A stretch of DNA of 62,357 nucleotides. Origin: a virus. A program made the translations under genes and the position numbers. Location: the IMG/VR virus record IMGVR_UViG_3300017734_000004, positions 1 through 62,357 of that record. One strand, given 5' to 3'. The first letter of the stretch is position 1; the number at the start of each line of letters is the position of its first letter. The notes under the pieces were generated by a model. It ran no database searches. It was not told the origin of the DNA and worked only from the letters and a program-made list of their open reading frames with translations. Of this stretch, positions 38,814 through 48,892 are shown piece by piece.

Positions 38814-40861
38814 TGTCTAACGGATCAGGACTCAACCCAATATATACTGGGGGAGGTATCAATATGAAGGGCTTTGAGGGGCTCATTGATGCAGCTCAAA
38901 ATGCCGCCGCAGTTGATGCACGTCGTAACCAGCAGCTTCAGAATGCACGCAGGTCACAAGTCAACAAGGTCCAGAAGATTCTTGACGGAGTTTATCAAGA
39001 GACGGGAGCTGACCTAGCGCCAGGGCTAAGGCCTTTTTGGGCAGAGTATGTCGATGGTGTGGACCAGCAGATACAGAACATGACCCTGCAAGATGGCGTG
39101 CCCATCACCAGCGTAGCTCAAGGTCAAGCGTTATTGTTTCAGGCTGAGTCCTTCTATGACCACCTGTACAATTACAATCACTTCGAGGGAGGGTATGCTC
39201 CTGAAGATGAAATTGAGCTAATTGAAAACCTTATCTCTGACCCCGTTGCTCGGAGAAAGTTTCAAGAGAAGGCTCCAGTCGATAAGAACTACCAACTAGA
39301 CGACGCTACTCAAGCCAACAGTCGCCTGTCTCAGATGCAGGACTACGCAGACATTGGGTTTCTTGGAGCAACCCGAGCTGAAATCGAAGACGGAACATAC
39401 ACTCAGGGAGGGTACGCAAAATATGGCGAGATTGACTATAGCGGACCTACGCCACGCCTCAGGCTTACTAGCCCTAATGGTGTTGCTGACAGAAACAGCG
39501 CCAGTGGTTACGCTCAGCCAGGCTCATACCTTGACGGGCTGTCCGTCTACGGAGCCAACCACCAAGGCCTCTTCAATGTAGAGCGTTTTGCTGTGGACAG
39601 AGAGGCTAAAGATCTCTTTGCTCTTGGTCAAGAATATTTGCAGCCACAGGTTAAGTCAGATAGAGTGCAGTTGGGATGGGATAGAGGTACTGCCAACCGT
39701 TTGACGCCAGGCCTTGTGGACGACACCACAAAAGCAGGTCAAGAGGTCAGATATGCCATGCTTACTCAAGCAAGAAAAGACAATCCTAACATCTTTACGG
39801 ACGCCGAGGCGCGTGCATTTAGGTTTAACAACCCATCACTGGCATTTGAGCTAGATCAGCAGGGCAACGTGCAGGCTACAGAGGAGCAGCTGGCAAGCCT
39901 TCAGACAAGGTTCGACAGGCTCAAGGCTAATACAGATTACGTTAAGGAGCTTGTCAATGGAAGTAAGTACGACAGAGCTGTAAGGCAGGATACAAGAGAG
40001 GATCGTCAAAGTGATCTGTTCGCAGATATGTTGGCTGGTATGACCACTCTTAATCCAAATGACATCTTCTCAATTGAGCAAATCGAAGAAGAGATTGACG
40101 CTGGTCGCTTGCTCTATGGCACAGATCAAAGCGGCGTAGAGGCGCGAGAGGCCTTCCATGTGGCGTATGCAAAGCTTCTGGCCGAGAAGGCGGTTTTGGG
40201 TCAACAGATTCAGCCTGGTCAAAACGTCGGCGACATTGTTATCGTTGGCGCACCATCGTTTGCGCTGGCGGGCCAGCGTCTGTCCGAGCAAGCAGGTGTT
40301 ACGCGAGCATTCATTGAACAGTTTGAACTTGAAGGACATCACCTTCCACAAACAATTGGTCGTTTCCCAGTCAACTCTACAGGTAGCACAGAGCTTCAGT
40401 TCTCTCCACAAACTGGCGTTGAAGGAAACATCGATACGGTCTTCTTTACTGAAGACGATCAAGGAAAGCTTCAGCTTGGGGTTGCCCTTAACAAGAGTGG
40501 TGTCACTGGCTTCGGTGTAGGAACCCTTGGGTTGCCAATCATGCCACTGGAAGGAGAGATTACATTTGATCTTGACACACCTCTCTTTGATGTTGTCACC
40601 GCTACCGATGGAAGCCAGTCACTGAGGGATTTGGGTAGGGTTCAGGAGGGTGGATATCTTGCGGGCAGGACGTTTGCAACAGATACGCCTGAGCTTGTGT
40701 TTTACTTTGACCCAGTCAGCGACATCAGTAAGCTCAATACCCTTGGTAACAAGCTCGATGCCTTGTATGGCAAGACAGGCCAGAGCTTCCCCAACTCCGT
40801 GAATCCATCGCTTGGATACACCCTTAACGCTATGTTTGACAGGATTAATAAAACGCCATAA
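38813..40861 (+). CDS. Internal virion (ejection) protein 2 (682 aa)
   Basis: Starts MSNGSGLNPIYTGGGINMKG; the first 250 residues are helical and Gln/Ala-rich (DARRNQQLQNARRSQVNKVQ). The remainder mixes helices and a beta region (LGTLGLPIMPLEGEITFDLD). Its position between proteins 1 and 3 fits the cargo-protein set of crAss-like or T7-type podoviruses. No enzymatic motif was identified. Confidence 0.72.
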   Translation: MSNGSGLNPIYTGGGINMKGFEGLIDAAQNAAAVDARRNQQLQNARRSQVNKVQKILDGVYQETGADLAPGLRPFWAEYVDGVDQQIQNMTLQDGVPITSVAQGQALLFQAESFYDHLYNYNHFEGGYAPEDEIELIENLISDPVARRKFQEKAPVDKNYQLDDATQANSRLSQMQDYADIGFLGATRAEIEDGTYTQGGYAKYGEIDYSGPTPRLRLTSPNGVADRNSASGYAQPGSYLDGLSVYGANHQGLFNVERFAVDREAKDLFALGQEYLQPQVKSDRVQLGWDRGTANRLTPGLVDDTTKAGQEVRYAMLTQARKDNPNIFTDAEARAFRFNNPSLAFELDQQGNVQATEEQLASLQTRFDRLKANTDYVKELVNGSKYDRAVRQDTREDRQSDLFADMLAGMTTLNPNDIFSIEQIEEEIDAGRLLYGTDQSGVEAREAFHVAYAKLLAEKAVLGQQIQPGQNVGDIVIVGAPSFALAGQRLSEQAGVTRAFIEQFELEGHHLPQTIGRFPVNSTGSTELQFSPQTGVEGNIDTVFFTEDDQGKLQLGVALNKSGVTGFGVGTLGLPIMPLEGEITFDLDTPLFDVVTATDGSQSLRDLGRVQEGGYLAGRTFATDTPELVFYFDPVSDISKLNTLGNKLDALYGKTGQSFPNSVNPSLGYTLNAMFDRINKTP

Positions 40862-40863
40862 AG

Positions 40864-43800
40864 ATGGAGGACGAAGAAATCTTACAATTTATTGCTGACG
40901 AAAGGGGCCAGGGCAGAAACGACCAAGTTATTGGGCGCAGCCTGCAGATGCGTGGTGTCCCAAATTTCGCTGAGTACTTAAAAAAAAAAGACGATACTTC
41001 GACCTCGGCATCAAGTTCGGGAGAGGGAAGTACGGAATCAGCGCAAGCTACAGCTCCTCAGGGAGGACAAGAGCCTGGTTCTTCGGTTTCACCTGTAGCT
41101 CCACAGCCCGACTCTAACGTAGGCACTCAGGTTGATGGCCTAAGAGACCCGAGCGTCAACCCGCTGACGGGTGAGGTGACCCCATGGACAGACACGCCCT
41201 CGAACAGAGCGCGTTTGGAGATCGACCCTGTCCACTATGATGCCTTCCAGAAAGCTGGGTTTGCCAGGGTCATGCAATCTGTTGGTCCTGAGTTTGTTAC
41301 ACCTGAAATTCAAGGTGCATTTTCTGATTTTGCCACCCAAGGCAAGTGGTGGTGGAACGCCGTAGATGGCAACGTGCAATCGGTGGCTGAACAGCTGGCT
41401 AAAAACGACCAGTATTTAGAGAGAAACGGCCTAGAATACAAGAGCACTTCTGTTGTTGATCCCACAGCTGGCTCTAGCGTGCCAATGATTGGTGATTCTT
41501 ACACCATGGACCTGCCTGAAGAGCAGGTTTACCAAAACAAGGTTAGCGCTGTCAGTCAGCACCTGAATAAGCAGATACAAGAGAGCGTTGTCTCGTCCAT
41601 GTTGGAAGCCATGCCTGCCGATGTCAAGCAAAGCAATGATGCCTTGAAGTACACAGAGCAGTACATGCTTGAAAACTACGGGGCTATGCTGGACCTTACT
41701 GGTGAAGGCCAAGTGGGCAACACCCCCTTCCTAAAATTCGAAGGATTCGAACTCAATCAAGGCAGATCTGATGTTGGTGCCTTTGCCGCACCACTCCCTA
41801 AGTTCTCAGGCTACTTAGTTGACAAGTTTGACGCAGCTGGAATTGACTTGGTAAATGGCATCTACAACCTGTTTGGAGGTGAAGCCAAGGACGTGGAGGG
41901 CATGCGCGAAAAAGCAGACGAGATCCGTGCAAACACACTGCAGTTTAGTGAGAGCATGAGCGGCAGCTTTACCGATGGGCAGTTTGCCAATGGCTTGATG
42001 CAGCTCAGCGGGTTTGTATCAGAGGCTGTACCAACTATGTCCGTGCTTATCCCTGCGGCTACAGTAACTACAGTTGCCACAGGTGGTGCGGCAGCACCCT
42101 GGTGGGTGACTACAGGCCTTATTGGTGTAGAGGGCGCGGCGTTTAGCACAGCTATTGAATCCGCAAGGACTCGAAACCACCCTATGTTTAAACGCTACAC
42201 AAAGGATGGTCAGACCATAGGTCACGAAGAGATGATGCTTGCTACTGGCGGAGACCCAGAGCTCATGAACCAATACACAGAGAGCTTTGACGACACCGCT
42301 CGTTGGGGTCACCTGAGCACCGTATTTGGTACTGACTTTGTCTCAGCTGGAGCATCGTCACTTTTCTTCCTGAGGGCGCTGAAGGGAGCTGGATCAGCGG
42401 CTAACGTGGGCAACAACATGAACTCATGGTGGAACTCCCACCTTGCCAACATGGGATACTCGGTGCCCGTCAATAGCGTGACTGCATCAACAGCCGCTAT
42501 GGCCCAGTATGTTAGTATGCTGGAAAGTTCTGGTCAGGAGTACGACGCCAACGAGGTGTTCGAGCTGGGACTCGATGTAGCACTGGGTGTGGTGCCAGTT
42601 ACAGTTGGTGTAACGGGCGCTGGCTCAAGCGTAAGCTACGTGCAAACCAAGGCGCAGATTGCAAATGCCTTGGCTCGGGATGCCATTGGTAGAAATGGTG
42701 GCAACATCAAGATCAACCAACAGAGAACAAAGTTCTTGGAGATCCTTCGCAACAGCAAGGACAAAAACGAACAGATATACGCAGAGCGTCAGCTTGTTGC
42801 GCTAGAGGAGCAGAAGCTCAGCACCATGAATGCTGACGAGCAGTTCTATCTACGCATGAATCCTGAGGATTACGAGAATGTTCTTGCTCTGCACAGAGAT
42901 TACAACAGCAAGCTCCGTCAGGTCAACTCTTTGGAAGACCCGACTGGTGAAGTTGGGAAGGCTCTTCAAGATGACATGAGTGCCATCAAGGACAAGCGCC
43001 TGAACATTGAAAAGATGTACGAAGCAGAGAGTGCTGCCGATGTTGAGGCAGGTGCTCCTCCGCCAGACTCTGGATTAACTGGCCCCGATGGGTCAACACT
43101 TCCTATGGACTTTACTCCTGGGCTTTCTAAGTGGTGGTATGTAGAGTTCTTTGAGAAGTATGGCGACGTCAATGCCCTTCAGAAGTCAATTACCGAGACG
43201 CTAGACGTGGAGAACCAAGGTGCCAGAGCAGAACTTAGCAAGGACTTTGAGGTGCTTCAAAAACTTGCTGTATCCAAGGCGGCCAACCGCATTGAGGAGA
43301 TGGTCACTTTAAGAACACAGGATGGTGGTCTTATGGATCAGCTGAGACAGCTTCAAAAGAGCACAGATGCTGCTCTCTATGACGGCTTGCCTGAGGTACA
43401 CGACAAGAACATCATTGGTCTCTACGACAGGTGGTCCATCGCAAAGTTTGCGCCTGAAAGAAATAAGCAGGTAGTGGCAGACAACAAAGCAGAGCTTGAT
43501 GCACTGACTTCTTCTGTGAATGGAGACCTTACGCAACTCTCCGCCAAGCAGCGCAGCAGGGTAAACTTCCTCAGAGACAAGATTGCCAGCAGGAAAGGCA
43601 GTGGTATGGCAGATCAAGAAGCGGAATCCTTCTTGAACTCACTACCCGAAGATTTGATGCAAGCCTTTGAGTCCGTGAGAGAAGAGCACAGAGCTATTCA
43701 GCAGAACACCAGGGATGCTGCCCTCTCATATGGCTTTATTGATCAGGCCATGTATGACAAGATGCAGGGCACTGCAGAGAACTACGTCACGCTGACTGGT

Positions 43801-46122
43801 GACGGCATGAAGAATGTGGATGGAGACATTGCTCTTATCGACAATGAAATTGTGGAAGCCATCTTCCCATCACGCTCACGCCAGGGCGGTGTGCCAGACC
43901 AGCTTAGAAAAGCTTCTGGTCGTAGCGATGAGACAGGAAGTATTCTGGCAAAAACAATCGACCAGAACACGCAGATCCATGTCGCAGGCCAGAAGAACGT
44001 GGCTCTGCAAGGCCTCTATGAACTCCTGCTGTCCAACCCAAGCCCCAAAAACTATACGGTCGCTGACGAGGGCAACTCTACAGCAAAGAATACCGTGATG
44101 GTGTATGTCGATGGACAGAAGAAGTATATCACATTTGAGAATGAAGCGTATGCAAAGCCATTCAAGAGTGCTGGACCGAGCGACAACCAAGCATACGTAA
44201 AGCTCATTCAGCCTGCACAGAGGCTATTCAGCCTGGTGCCCAAGATGTACACCCAATACTCCACAACATTCTTTGCTGGAAATAGTGTACGAGATTATCA
44301 GGCATCTATTGTCAACGCCTTGTCAGCCGCAGAGAAAAAGTATGGGTATGCTCTTTACAATGCGGAAGGCAATCCATTGAACATCAGGCAGCTAGTAACC
44401 GACTCACACTTGGTTGGTACAGGGGAGTTCTTCAAGTCGTTCAAGGCCATTGCCGCTGACGAGTTTGGACCAGGCAACAACTTTAGAGGCGAGGAGAACA
44501 TTCGGTATCAGGAATACAAGCGGCACGGAGGTCAAACTGGATGGGGCTACCGAACACCGCTAGAGGATTTATCTAAGCAGCTCGCCGCAGAAGTAGATGA
44601 AACGGTTCGCGGTCAGAGGGCAACCAAGTGGATGTACGACAACAGCCTTGGGATGATTGAATCGTTTAACAATACATTTGAAAATGTATTTAGATTCCAG
44701 GTTTTCAAAGGCCTGAGAAACCAGGGAGTAGAGCCAGACTATGCTGCGGCAGTTGCCAAGGATGTAAGCATTGACTTCAACCGATCTGGCAATACAACAC
44801 CCAAGATCAGCGCGATGAAGTTCTTCTTGAACGCAGCTCTACAAGGTGCGGACATGACAGCGCAGACAACAACGGCCCTCAAGCCCAAGGTCAGCCCAGA
44901 GGGAGAGCAAAGAAACAGTGTGCAAAGATTGACCAATGCACAGAAACTTTTGATCGGTGGTGTTGGCTTTAGCTACATGCTTACACAATTCAATCAAGGG
45001 GTCACGGAAACAGACGTCGATGGCGTGACATTCTACGACAAGATCCCTGATCAGATTAAGCAAAAGAACCACATCATCATGTTGCCAGGCAGCCACACGG
45101 GAGAGCGCGTGCTCATCCCGAAGTCTTATGGCTTTGGGGCATTCAATGATCTTGGAGTCATGATCGCAGAGGTTCAGACGGGTGAACGTGAGGTGGGAGA
45201 CGCTGGGCTTTACTTTGGAGCCTCTGTCATTCAGAACATGTCACCTATATATTTCCGAGGTGTGGGTAGGGAGGACGACCCAACAAAAGATGCCGACCCT
45301 GTGACACAAGTAGGACTGGTTCTTGATAACCTCACCTCAATTGATCCTATTCAGCCTTTCATAGATGTCAGTGAGAATCTTGATGGATTTGGCAACCCCA
45401 TCTACAAAGAGCCTCGGCCAGGCCAGTCTCGTGCATCCCTAGCAAAGGACTCACCATCACTGCTGCAAGACATTGCGAATGTTCTCAATGAATCTTGGGT
45501 GAGTGGTGGTAGTGATCAGATTAGTGGGGACCTTGATTTTAATCCCGATGCACTTAACTACCTGTTGCAGAACTACCTGGGCAGCTCGTACGTCATGTTT
45601 GGGGATGCGGCAGATGGCATTCTAAATCAACAAGCTGGTCAAGGCGGTGTTGAAACGTGGCCCTTAATCAAAAAGTTTTATCAAGAGGACTTTGAGTATG
45701 CCGCGTATGGAAACTACTACGAAGCAAAAAATGTGGTTGGTTCATACTTGGCTGAGTTCGGAGACGTTGAGGAGCTTCTGGGAAATAAAAACAAACCGCT
45801 GCCCAGCAGGGACGAAATTCTTGCGGATAAAACGGCGTCTGAAAAAACTCCAGGCGGCGCGAAAATTAGATACGGCAACGCGATCGCTATGCAAGAGCTC
45901 TTCAGGGACATTGACTCAGAGCTTCGAGAGGTCAAAGACGCAAAGGATTTGCTTCAAGAGAAGCAAGACGAACTCGGATATGACATGTTTAATCTCGGTG
46001 TAGCCGACGAGTGGGCTGGGCTTGAATCGAAGATCAGCAAGCTGGAAAAAACTGAGATGCTTCTTATGGAGAAAGCATTAAAACAATACTATAAAAACTA
46101 CCCAAAAACTGAGGAGTTATGA
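40864..46122 (+). CDS. Giant internal virion protein with LPD38-like region (1752 aa)
   Basis: The N-terminus MEDEEILQFIADERGQGRND resembles a short helical docking domain, followed by a disordered Ser/Gly/Pro linker (residues about 40-110). Several helix-rich blocks follow; one hydrophobic region (AAPWWVTTGLIGVEG, about 405-430) could insert in membrane. Near 1300, FNRSGNTTPKISAMKFFLNA matches the LPD38-type motif of large polyvalent phage proteins. It ends with a charged coiled coil. Ejection into the host is likely; the LPD38 link suggests additional effectors carried in the virion. Confidence 0.78.
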   Translation: MEDEEILQFIADERGQGRNDQVIGRSLQMRGVPNFAEYLKKKDDTSTSASSSGEGSTESAQATAPQGGQEPGSSVSPVAPQPDSNVGTQVDGLRDPSVNPLTGEVTPWTDTPSNRARLEIDPVHYDAFQKAGFARVMQSVGPEFVTPEIQGAFSDFATQGKWWWNAVDGNVQSVAEQLAKNDQYLERNGLEYKSTSVVDPTAGSSVPMIGDSYTMDLPEEQVYQNKVSAVSQHLNKQIQESVVSSMLEAMPADVKQSNDALKYTEQYMLENYGAMLDLTGEGQVGNTPFLKFEGFELNQGRSDVGAFAAPLPKFSGYLVDKFDAAGIDLVNGIYNLFGGEAKDVEGMREKADEIRANTLQFSESMSGSFTDGQFANGLMQLSGFVSEAVPTMSVLIPAATVTTVATGGAAAPWWVTTGLIGVEGAAFSTAIESARTRNHPMFKRYTKDGQTIGHEEMMLATGGDPELMNQYTESFDDTARWGHLSTVFGTDFVSAGASSLFFLRALKGAGSAANVGNNMNSWWNSHLANMGYSVPVNSVTASTAAMAQYVSMLESSGQEYDANEVFELGLDVALGVVPVTVGVTGAGSSVSYVQTKAQIANALARDAIGRNGGNIKINQQRTKFLEILRNSKDKNEQIYAERQLVALEEQKLSTMNADEQFYLRMNPEDYENVLALHRDYNSKLRQVNSLEDPTGEVGKALQDDMSAIKDKRLNIEKMYEAESAADVEAGAPPPDSGLTGPDGSTLPMDFTPGLSKWWYVEFFEKYGDVNALQKSITETLDVENQGARAELSKDFEVLQKLAVSKAANRIEEMVTLRTQDGGLMDQLRQLQKSTDAALYDGLPEVHDKNIIGLYDRWSIAKFAPERNKQVVADNKAELDALTSSVNGDLTQLSAKQRSRVNFLRDKIASRKGSGMADQEAESFLNSLPEDLMQAFESVREEHRAIQQNTRDAALSYGFIDQAMYDKMQGTAENYVTLTGDGMKNVDGDIALIDNEIVEAIFPSRSRQGGVPDQLRKASGRSDETGSILAKTIDQNTQIHVAGQKNVALQGLYELLLSNPSPKNYTVADEGNSTAKNTVMVYVDGQKKYITFENEAYAKPFKSAGPSDNQAYVKLIQPAQRLFSLVPKMYTQYSTTFFAGNSVRDYQASIVNALSAAEKKYGYALYNAEGNPLNIRQLVTDSHLVGTGEFFKSFKAIAADEFGPGNNFRGEENIRYQEYKRHGGQTGWGYRTPLEDLSKQLAAEVDETVRGQRATKWMYDNSLGMIESFNNTFENVFRFQVFKGLRNQGVEPDYAAAVAKDVSIDFNRSGNTTPKISAMKFFLNAALQGADMTAQTTTALKPKVSPEGEQRNSVQRLTNAQKLLIGGVGFSYMLTQFNQGVTETDVDGVTFYDKIPDQIKQKNHIIMLPGSHTGERVLIPKSYGFGAFNDLGVMIAEVQTGEREVGDAGLYFGASVIQNMSPIYFRGVGREDDPTKDADPVTQVGLVLDNLTSIDPIQPFIDVSENLDGFGNPIYKEPRPGQSRASLAKDSPSLLQDIANVLNESWVSGGSDQISGDLDFNPDALNYLLQNYLGSSYVMFGDAADGILNQQAGQGGVETWPLIKKFYQEDFEYAAYGNYYEAKNVVGSYLAEFGDVEELLGNKNKPLPSRDEILADKTASEKTPGGAKIRYGNAIAMQELFRDIDSELREVKDAKDLLQEKQDELGYDMFNLGVADEWAGLESKISKLEKTEMLLMEKALKQYYKNYPKTEEL

Positions 46123-46559
46123 GTGAAAAGAAAAAAATTAAAGACACCAAGCTAGGCGCGTGGCTGTCAGAAAAAGCGCCCCAAGTGTTGGGTGTTGTTG
46201 GAGACCTCCTGCCTGATAGCGGTGGTCTAGGTGTGGTCAAGAACCTGATTGACAAAGACCCAAAGGTGGACTCGCAAGAGGCACAAAGAATCATTGATGC
46301 TGAGGTTCGGTTTCAAGAGAACGTGACCGAGCGCTGGAAAGCCGACATGGGTAGCGACGTCAAGCTCGCTAAGCTGATTAGACCAATCACTTTGATTTGC
46401 CTCATGGGTATGTTCATGATCACCATGATGATTGACAGCATGGACAACGTGGCTTTCAACGTCAAGGACTCATATGTATCTTTGCTTGAGCTGCTTATGC
46501 TGACTGCATTTGGTGCATACTTCGCAGGCAGAACCATCGAAAAGAAAGCCAAGACATGA
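46119..46559 (+). CDS. Holin, GTA_holin_3TM-like (146 aa)
   Basis: The segment VTERWKADMGSDVKLAKLIR, directly before a first membrane span (PITLICLMGMFMITMMI) and a second (YVSLLELLMLTAFGAYFAGR), is characteristic of the phage holin family named holin of 3TMs for gene-transfer release. The first 65 residues are soluble and helical. It would form inner-membrane lesions at the time of lysis. ATGA-coupled to the preceding internal protein gene and to the T9SS protein gene after it. Confidence 0.85.
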   Translation: MSEKKKIKDTKLGAWLSEKAPQVLGVVGDLLPDSGGLGVVKNLIDKDPKVDSQEAQRIIDAEVRFQENVTERWKADMGSDVKLAKLIRPITLICLMGMFMITMMIDSMDNVAFNVKDSYVSLLELLMLTAFGAYFAGRTIEKKAKT

Positions 46560-48700
46560 GAGCGCTGCTGATTTTCTTGATGCCTTTGTTTGCCACTGCT
46601 CAGACAGGGTGGGTTGCTGTTACGATTCAAGCCGATCAGTACGGAAACGAAACCTCTTGGTATATCAAAGACTCAACCAACACTCTTGTTGCTGGGTCTC
46701 CTAGCTTAATATACAACTTTGCCTATGTGGAGGCCTTTCTGCCTCTGCCTCTGGGTGATTACACGTTTACCATCAATGACTTTTTTGGAGATGGTATCTG
46801 TTGCACCTACGGTGAAGGTTGGTTCTCACTGAATACATGTGAGCTAGACACCGCTGTCTACGACTTTGACAGTGAACAGATGGTCATTCCGTTTGAGGTG
46901 CTGGCCTGCCCCCCGCCAATCTTTGGTTGCATGCAGCAGGGTGCCTTGAACTACCACCCCTGGGCTACGGCACCATCTCCGTGCAACTTCCCTGCCGCGC
47001 AGTGTGACCCAGGAAACAACAACATTCTTGTCACAGTCACCCCCGACACTTACCCTGCTGAAATTAGCTGGGAGCTGATGACGCTACCCGACAGTACGAT
47101 TGCTGCTTCTAGGGATGACTACTCGATCACAGGTTTGGAGGAGCTGGACGCGGTATGCCTCCCTGTAAACTCTGACTTTGTGGTCAACGTATACGACTCC
47201 TTTGGGGACGGCATGTGTGGCAGTTGTTACGGTGGTGTAGACGGGAGCCTGTCAGTTACCACCCTGTGTGGAGACACTCTGTACTATGTCGGGGACCAGA
47301 CCCAATACCAGGTGGCATCAAGTGATATCATCACAATTGAACCATGCTTCCCTCCCATCCCACAGGGATGTACAGACCCTTGGTTCACGGAGTACGATCC
47401 CAACGCTGTCATTGATAATGGAAGCTGCCAGACAGAGGTCATCCTCGGATGCACTGACCCTGAGGCCATCAACTTCAACGAAGATGCCAACACACTGGAG
47501 ACAGCAGATAACTGTGACTTTACTCTGACACTTACAGACGGAGCAGGTGACGGATGGTTTGGTAGCTGGATCGGAGTGCAGCAGGGCGACGAGCTCTTTG
47601 GTCCATTCACTATGCATCCTAACGACGGATTCGAAAAGGAGATTCAGATACCACTGTACTCTGCGGAAGAGATCAAGGTCATGTTCTTTACTGAAGGTAA
47701 CGCTGAGACCACGGCCAGCCAGTGTGGATTCTACTTTGACGGACCTAACGGAGTGTTCATGGAGGGCGGAACCAACCCATGGTCTGACGCTATCAAGAGG
47801 TTTCCGTTTAAGTACAAGGGTACGCCTGTGTGCGGAGACTTCTGTGAGGCCGCCATCGTAGGATGCACAATAGACTTTGCCTGCAACTTTGACTCACTGG
47901 CAAACGTCCCAGGCAACTGCACGTTCCCTATCGAATACTATGGATGTGACAACGATTGCATTAACGACACCGATGGGGATGGGGTGTGTGACGAACTTGA
48001 GGTGACTGGATGTCAAGACCCATCTGCTTACAACTACGATGCGACGGCTACTGATGCTGGTGAGTGCGAGCCTGTGGTATTCGGATGCACAGACCCTACT
48101 ATGTTCAACTACAATGAGTCTGCCAACACCGAGAACAACAACTGTATCCCATACATCTACGGATGCATGGACATGGCGGCATTGAACTACGACGAGGATG
48201 CAAACACAGAACTGGAGGGCTCCTGCATTTCAGTTGTTGAGGGATGTATGGATCTCAATGCATACAACTTCAACGAAGACGCCAATGTTCCTGCCAACGA
48301 GGAATGCAACTATGATGCAGGTTGTATCACTGGACCAGGGAATCCCTACTGGTTAAACAATGGTTGTTACGCATGGATTATTGAGGTAGACCCGTACTGC
48401 TGTGAGGTGGCATGGGATGCCACTTGCGTTGACCTGTATGAGTACTGTGAACAGGGGTGGCCTCAGAATATCACAGAGACAACGCGCAACATCTCAGTGT
48501 ACCCCAACCCCACGAGTTCCTTGCTGAACATCAACGCGCCCACTGGTTCAACAACATCAGTGCATGATGCCTTAGGTAGGCTTGTGATCTCGGCTACCAA
48601 CGAGACAGTCATTGACCTAAGCGCACTACCCCAAGGACTCTACAACGTGAGAATAGAATACGAACAAATCATTGTAAATAAAAAAATTACAAAGTCATGA
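46556..48700 (+). CDS. T9SS-exported surface repeat protein (714 aa)
   Basis: A Sec signal peptide (MRALLIFLMPLFATAQ) is followed by three FGDG modules (DFFGDGICC near 75, DSFGDGMCG near 215, GAGDGWFGS near 328). Eight GCxDxxAxNYxxxA repeats start near residues 124, 271, 298, 435, 485, 510, 535 and 562, with cysteine pairs. At the end ISVYPNPTSSLLNI begins a type-A T9SS sorting domain (about 645-714) with LGRLV, LPQGLYNVRI and a basic end. Such domains direct proteins through the host's type IX secretion system to the cell surface. It overlaps the holin gene by four bases. Superinfection exclusion or adhesion are possible roles (inference). Confidence 0.92.
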   Translation: MRALLIFLMPLFATAQTGWVAVTIQADQYGNETSWYIKDSTNTLVAGSPSLIYNFAYVEAFLPLPLGDYTFTINDFFGDGICCTYGEGWFSLNTCELDTAVYDFDSEQMVIPFEVLACPPPIFGCMQQGALNYHPWATAPSPCNFPAAQCDPGNNNILVTVTPDTYPAEISWELMTLPDSTIAASRDDYSITGLEELDAVCLPVNSDFVVNVYDSFGDGMCGSCYGGVDGSLSVTTLCGDTLYYVGDQTQYQVASSDIITIEPCFPPIPQGCTDPWFTEYDPNAVIDNGSCQTEVILGCTDPEAINFNEDANTLETADNCDFTLTLTDGAGDGWFGSWIGVQQGDELFGPFTMHPNDGFEKEIQIPLYSAEEIKVMFFTEGNAETTASQCGFYFDGPNGVFMEGGTNPWSDAIKRFPFKYKGTPVCGDFCEAAIVGCTIDFACNFDSLANVPGNCTFPIEYYGCDNDCINDTDGDGVCDELEVTGCQDPSAYNYDATATDAGECEPVVFGCTDPTMFNYNESANTENNNCIPYIYGCMDMAALNYDEDANTELEGSCISVVEGCMDLNAYNFNEDANVPANEECNYDAGCITGPGNPYWLNNGCYAWIIEVDPYCCEVAWDATCVDLYEYCEQGWPQNITETTRNISVYPNPTSSLLNINAPTGSTTSVHDALGRLVISATNETVIDLSALPQGLYNVRIEYEQIIVNKKITKS

Positions 48701-48882
48701 ATATCAATTGGATCAACAGCTGGAGAGCTATAAACAAGAAGAAGAAGTATGAATTGAACTGGCGCATCGGCAAAGTCACGGTGCTGCAATTCGAGTACTG
48801 CCCATGCATCATGTGTGACAACAAGAAGACAAGCTGCTCAAGGTTTAGATTCATGATTGTCAACTTTGGCTTTGAGATTTAA
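48697..48882 (+). CDS. Small Cys-containing basic protein (61 aa)
   Basis: MNINWINSWRAINKKKKYEL then LQFEYCPCIMCDNKKTSCSR: four cysteines in CxCxxC...C spacing could bind a metal ion. Positively charged. ATGA-coupled to the T9SS protein gene and 10 bp before the outer-membrane protein gene. Function unknown. Confidence 0.72.
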   Translation: MNINWINSWRAINKKKKYELNWRIGKVTVLQFEYCPCIMCDNKKTSCSRFRFMIVNFGFEI

Positions 48883-48892
48883 TCGTAGATAG

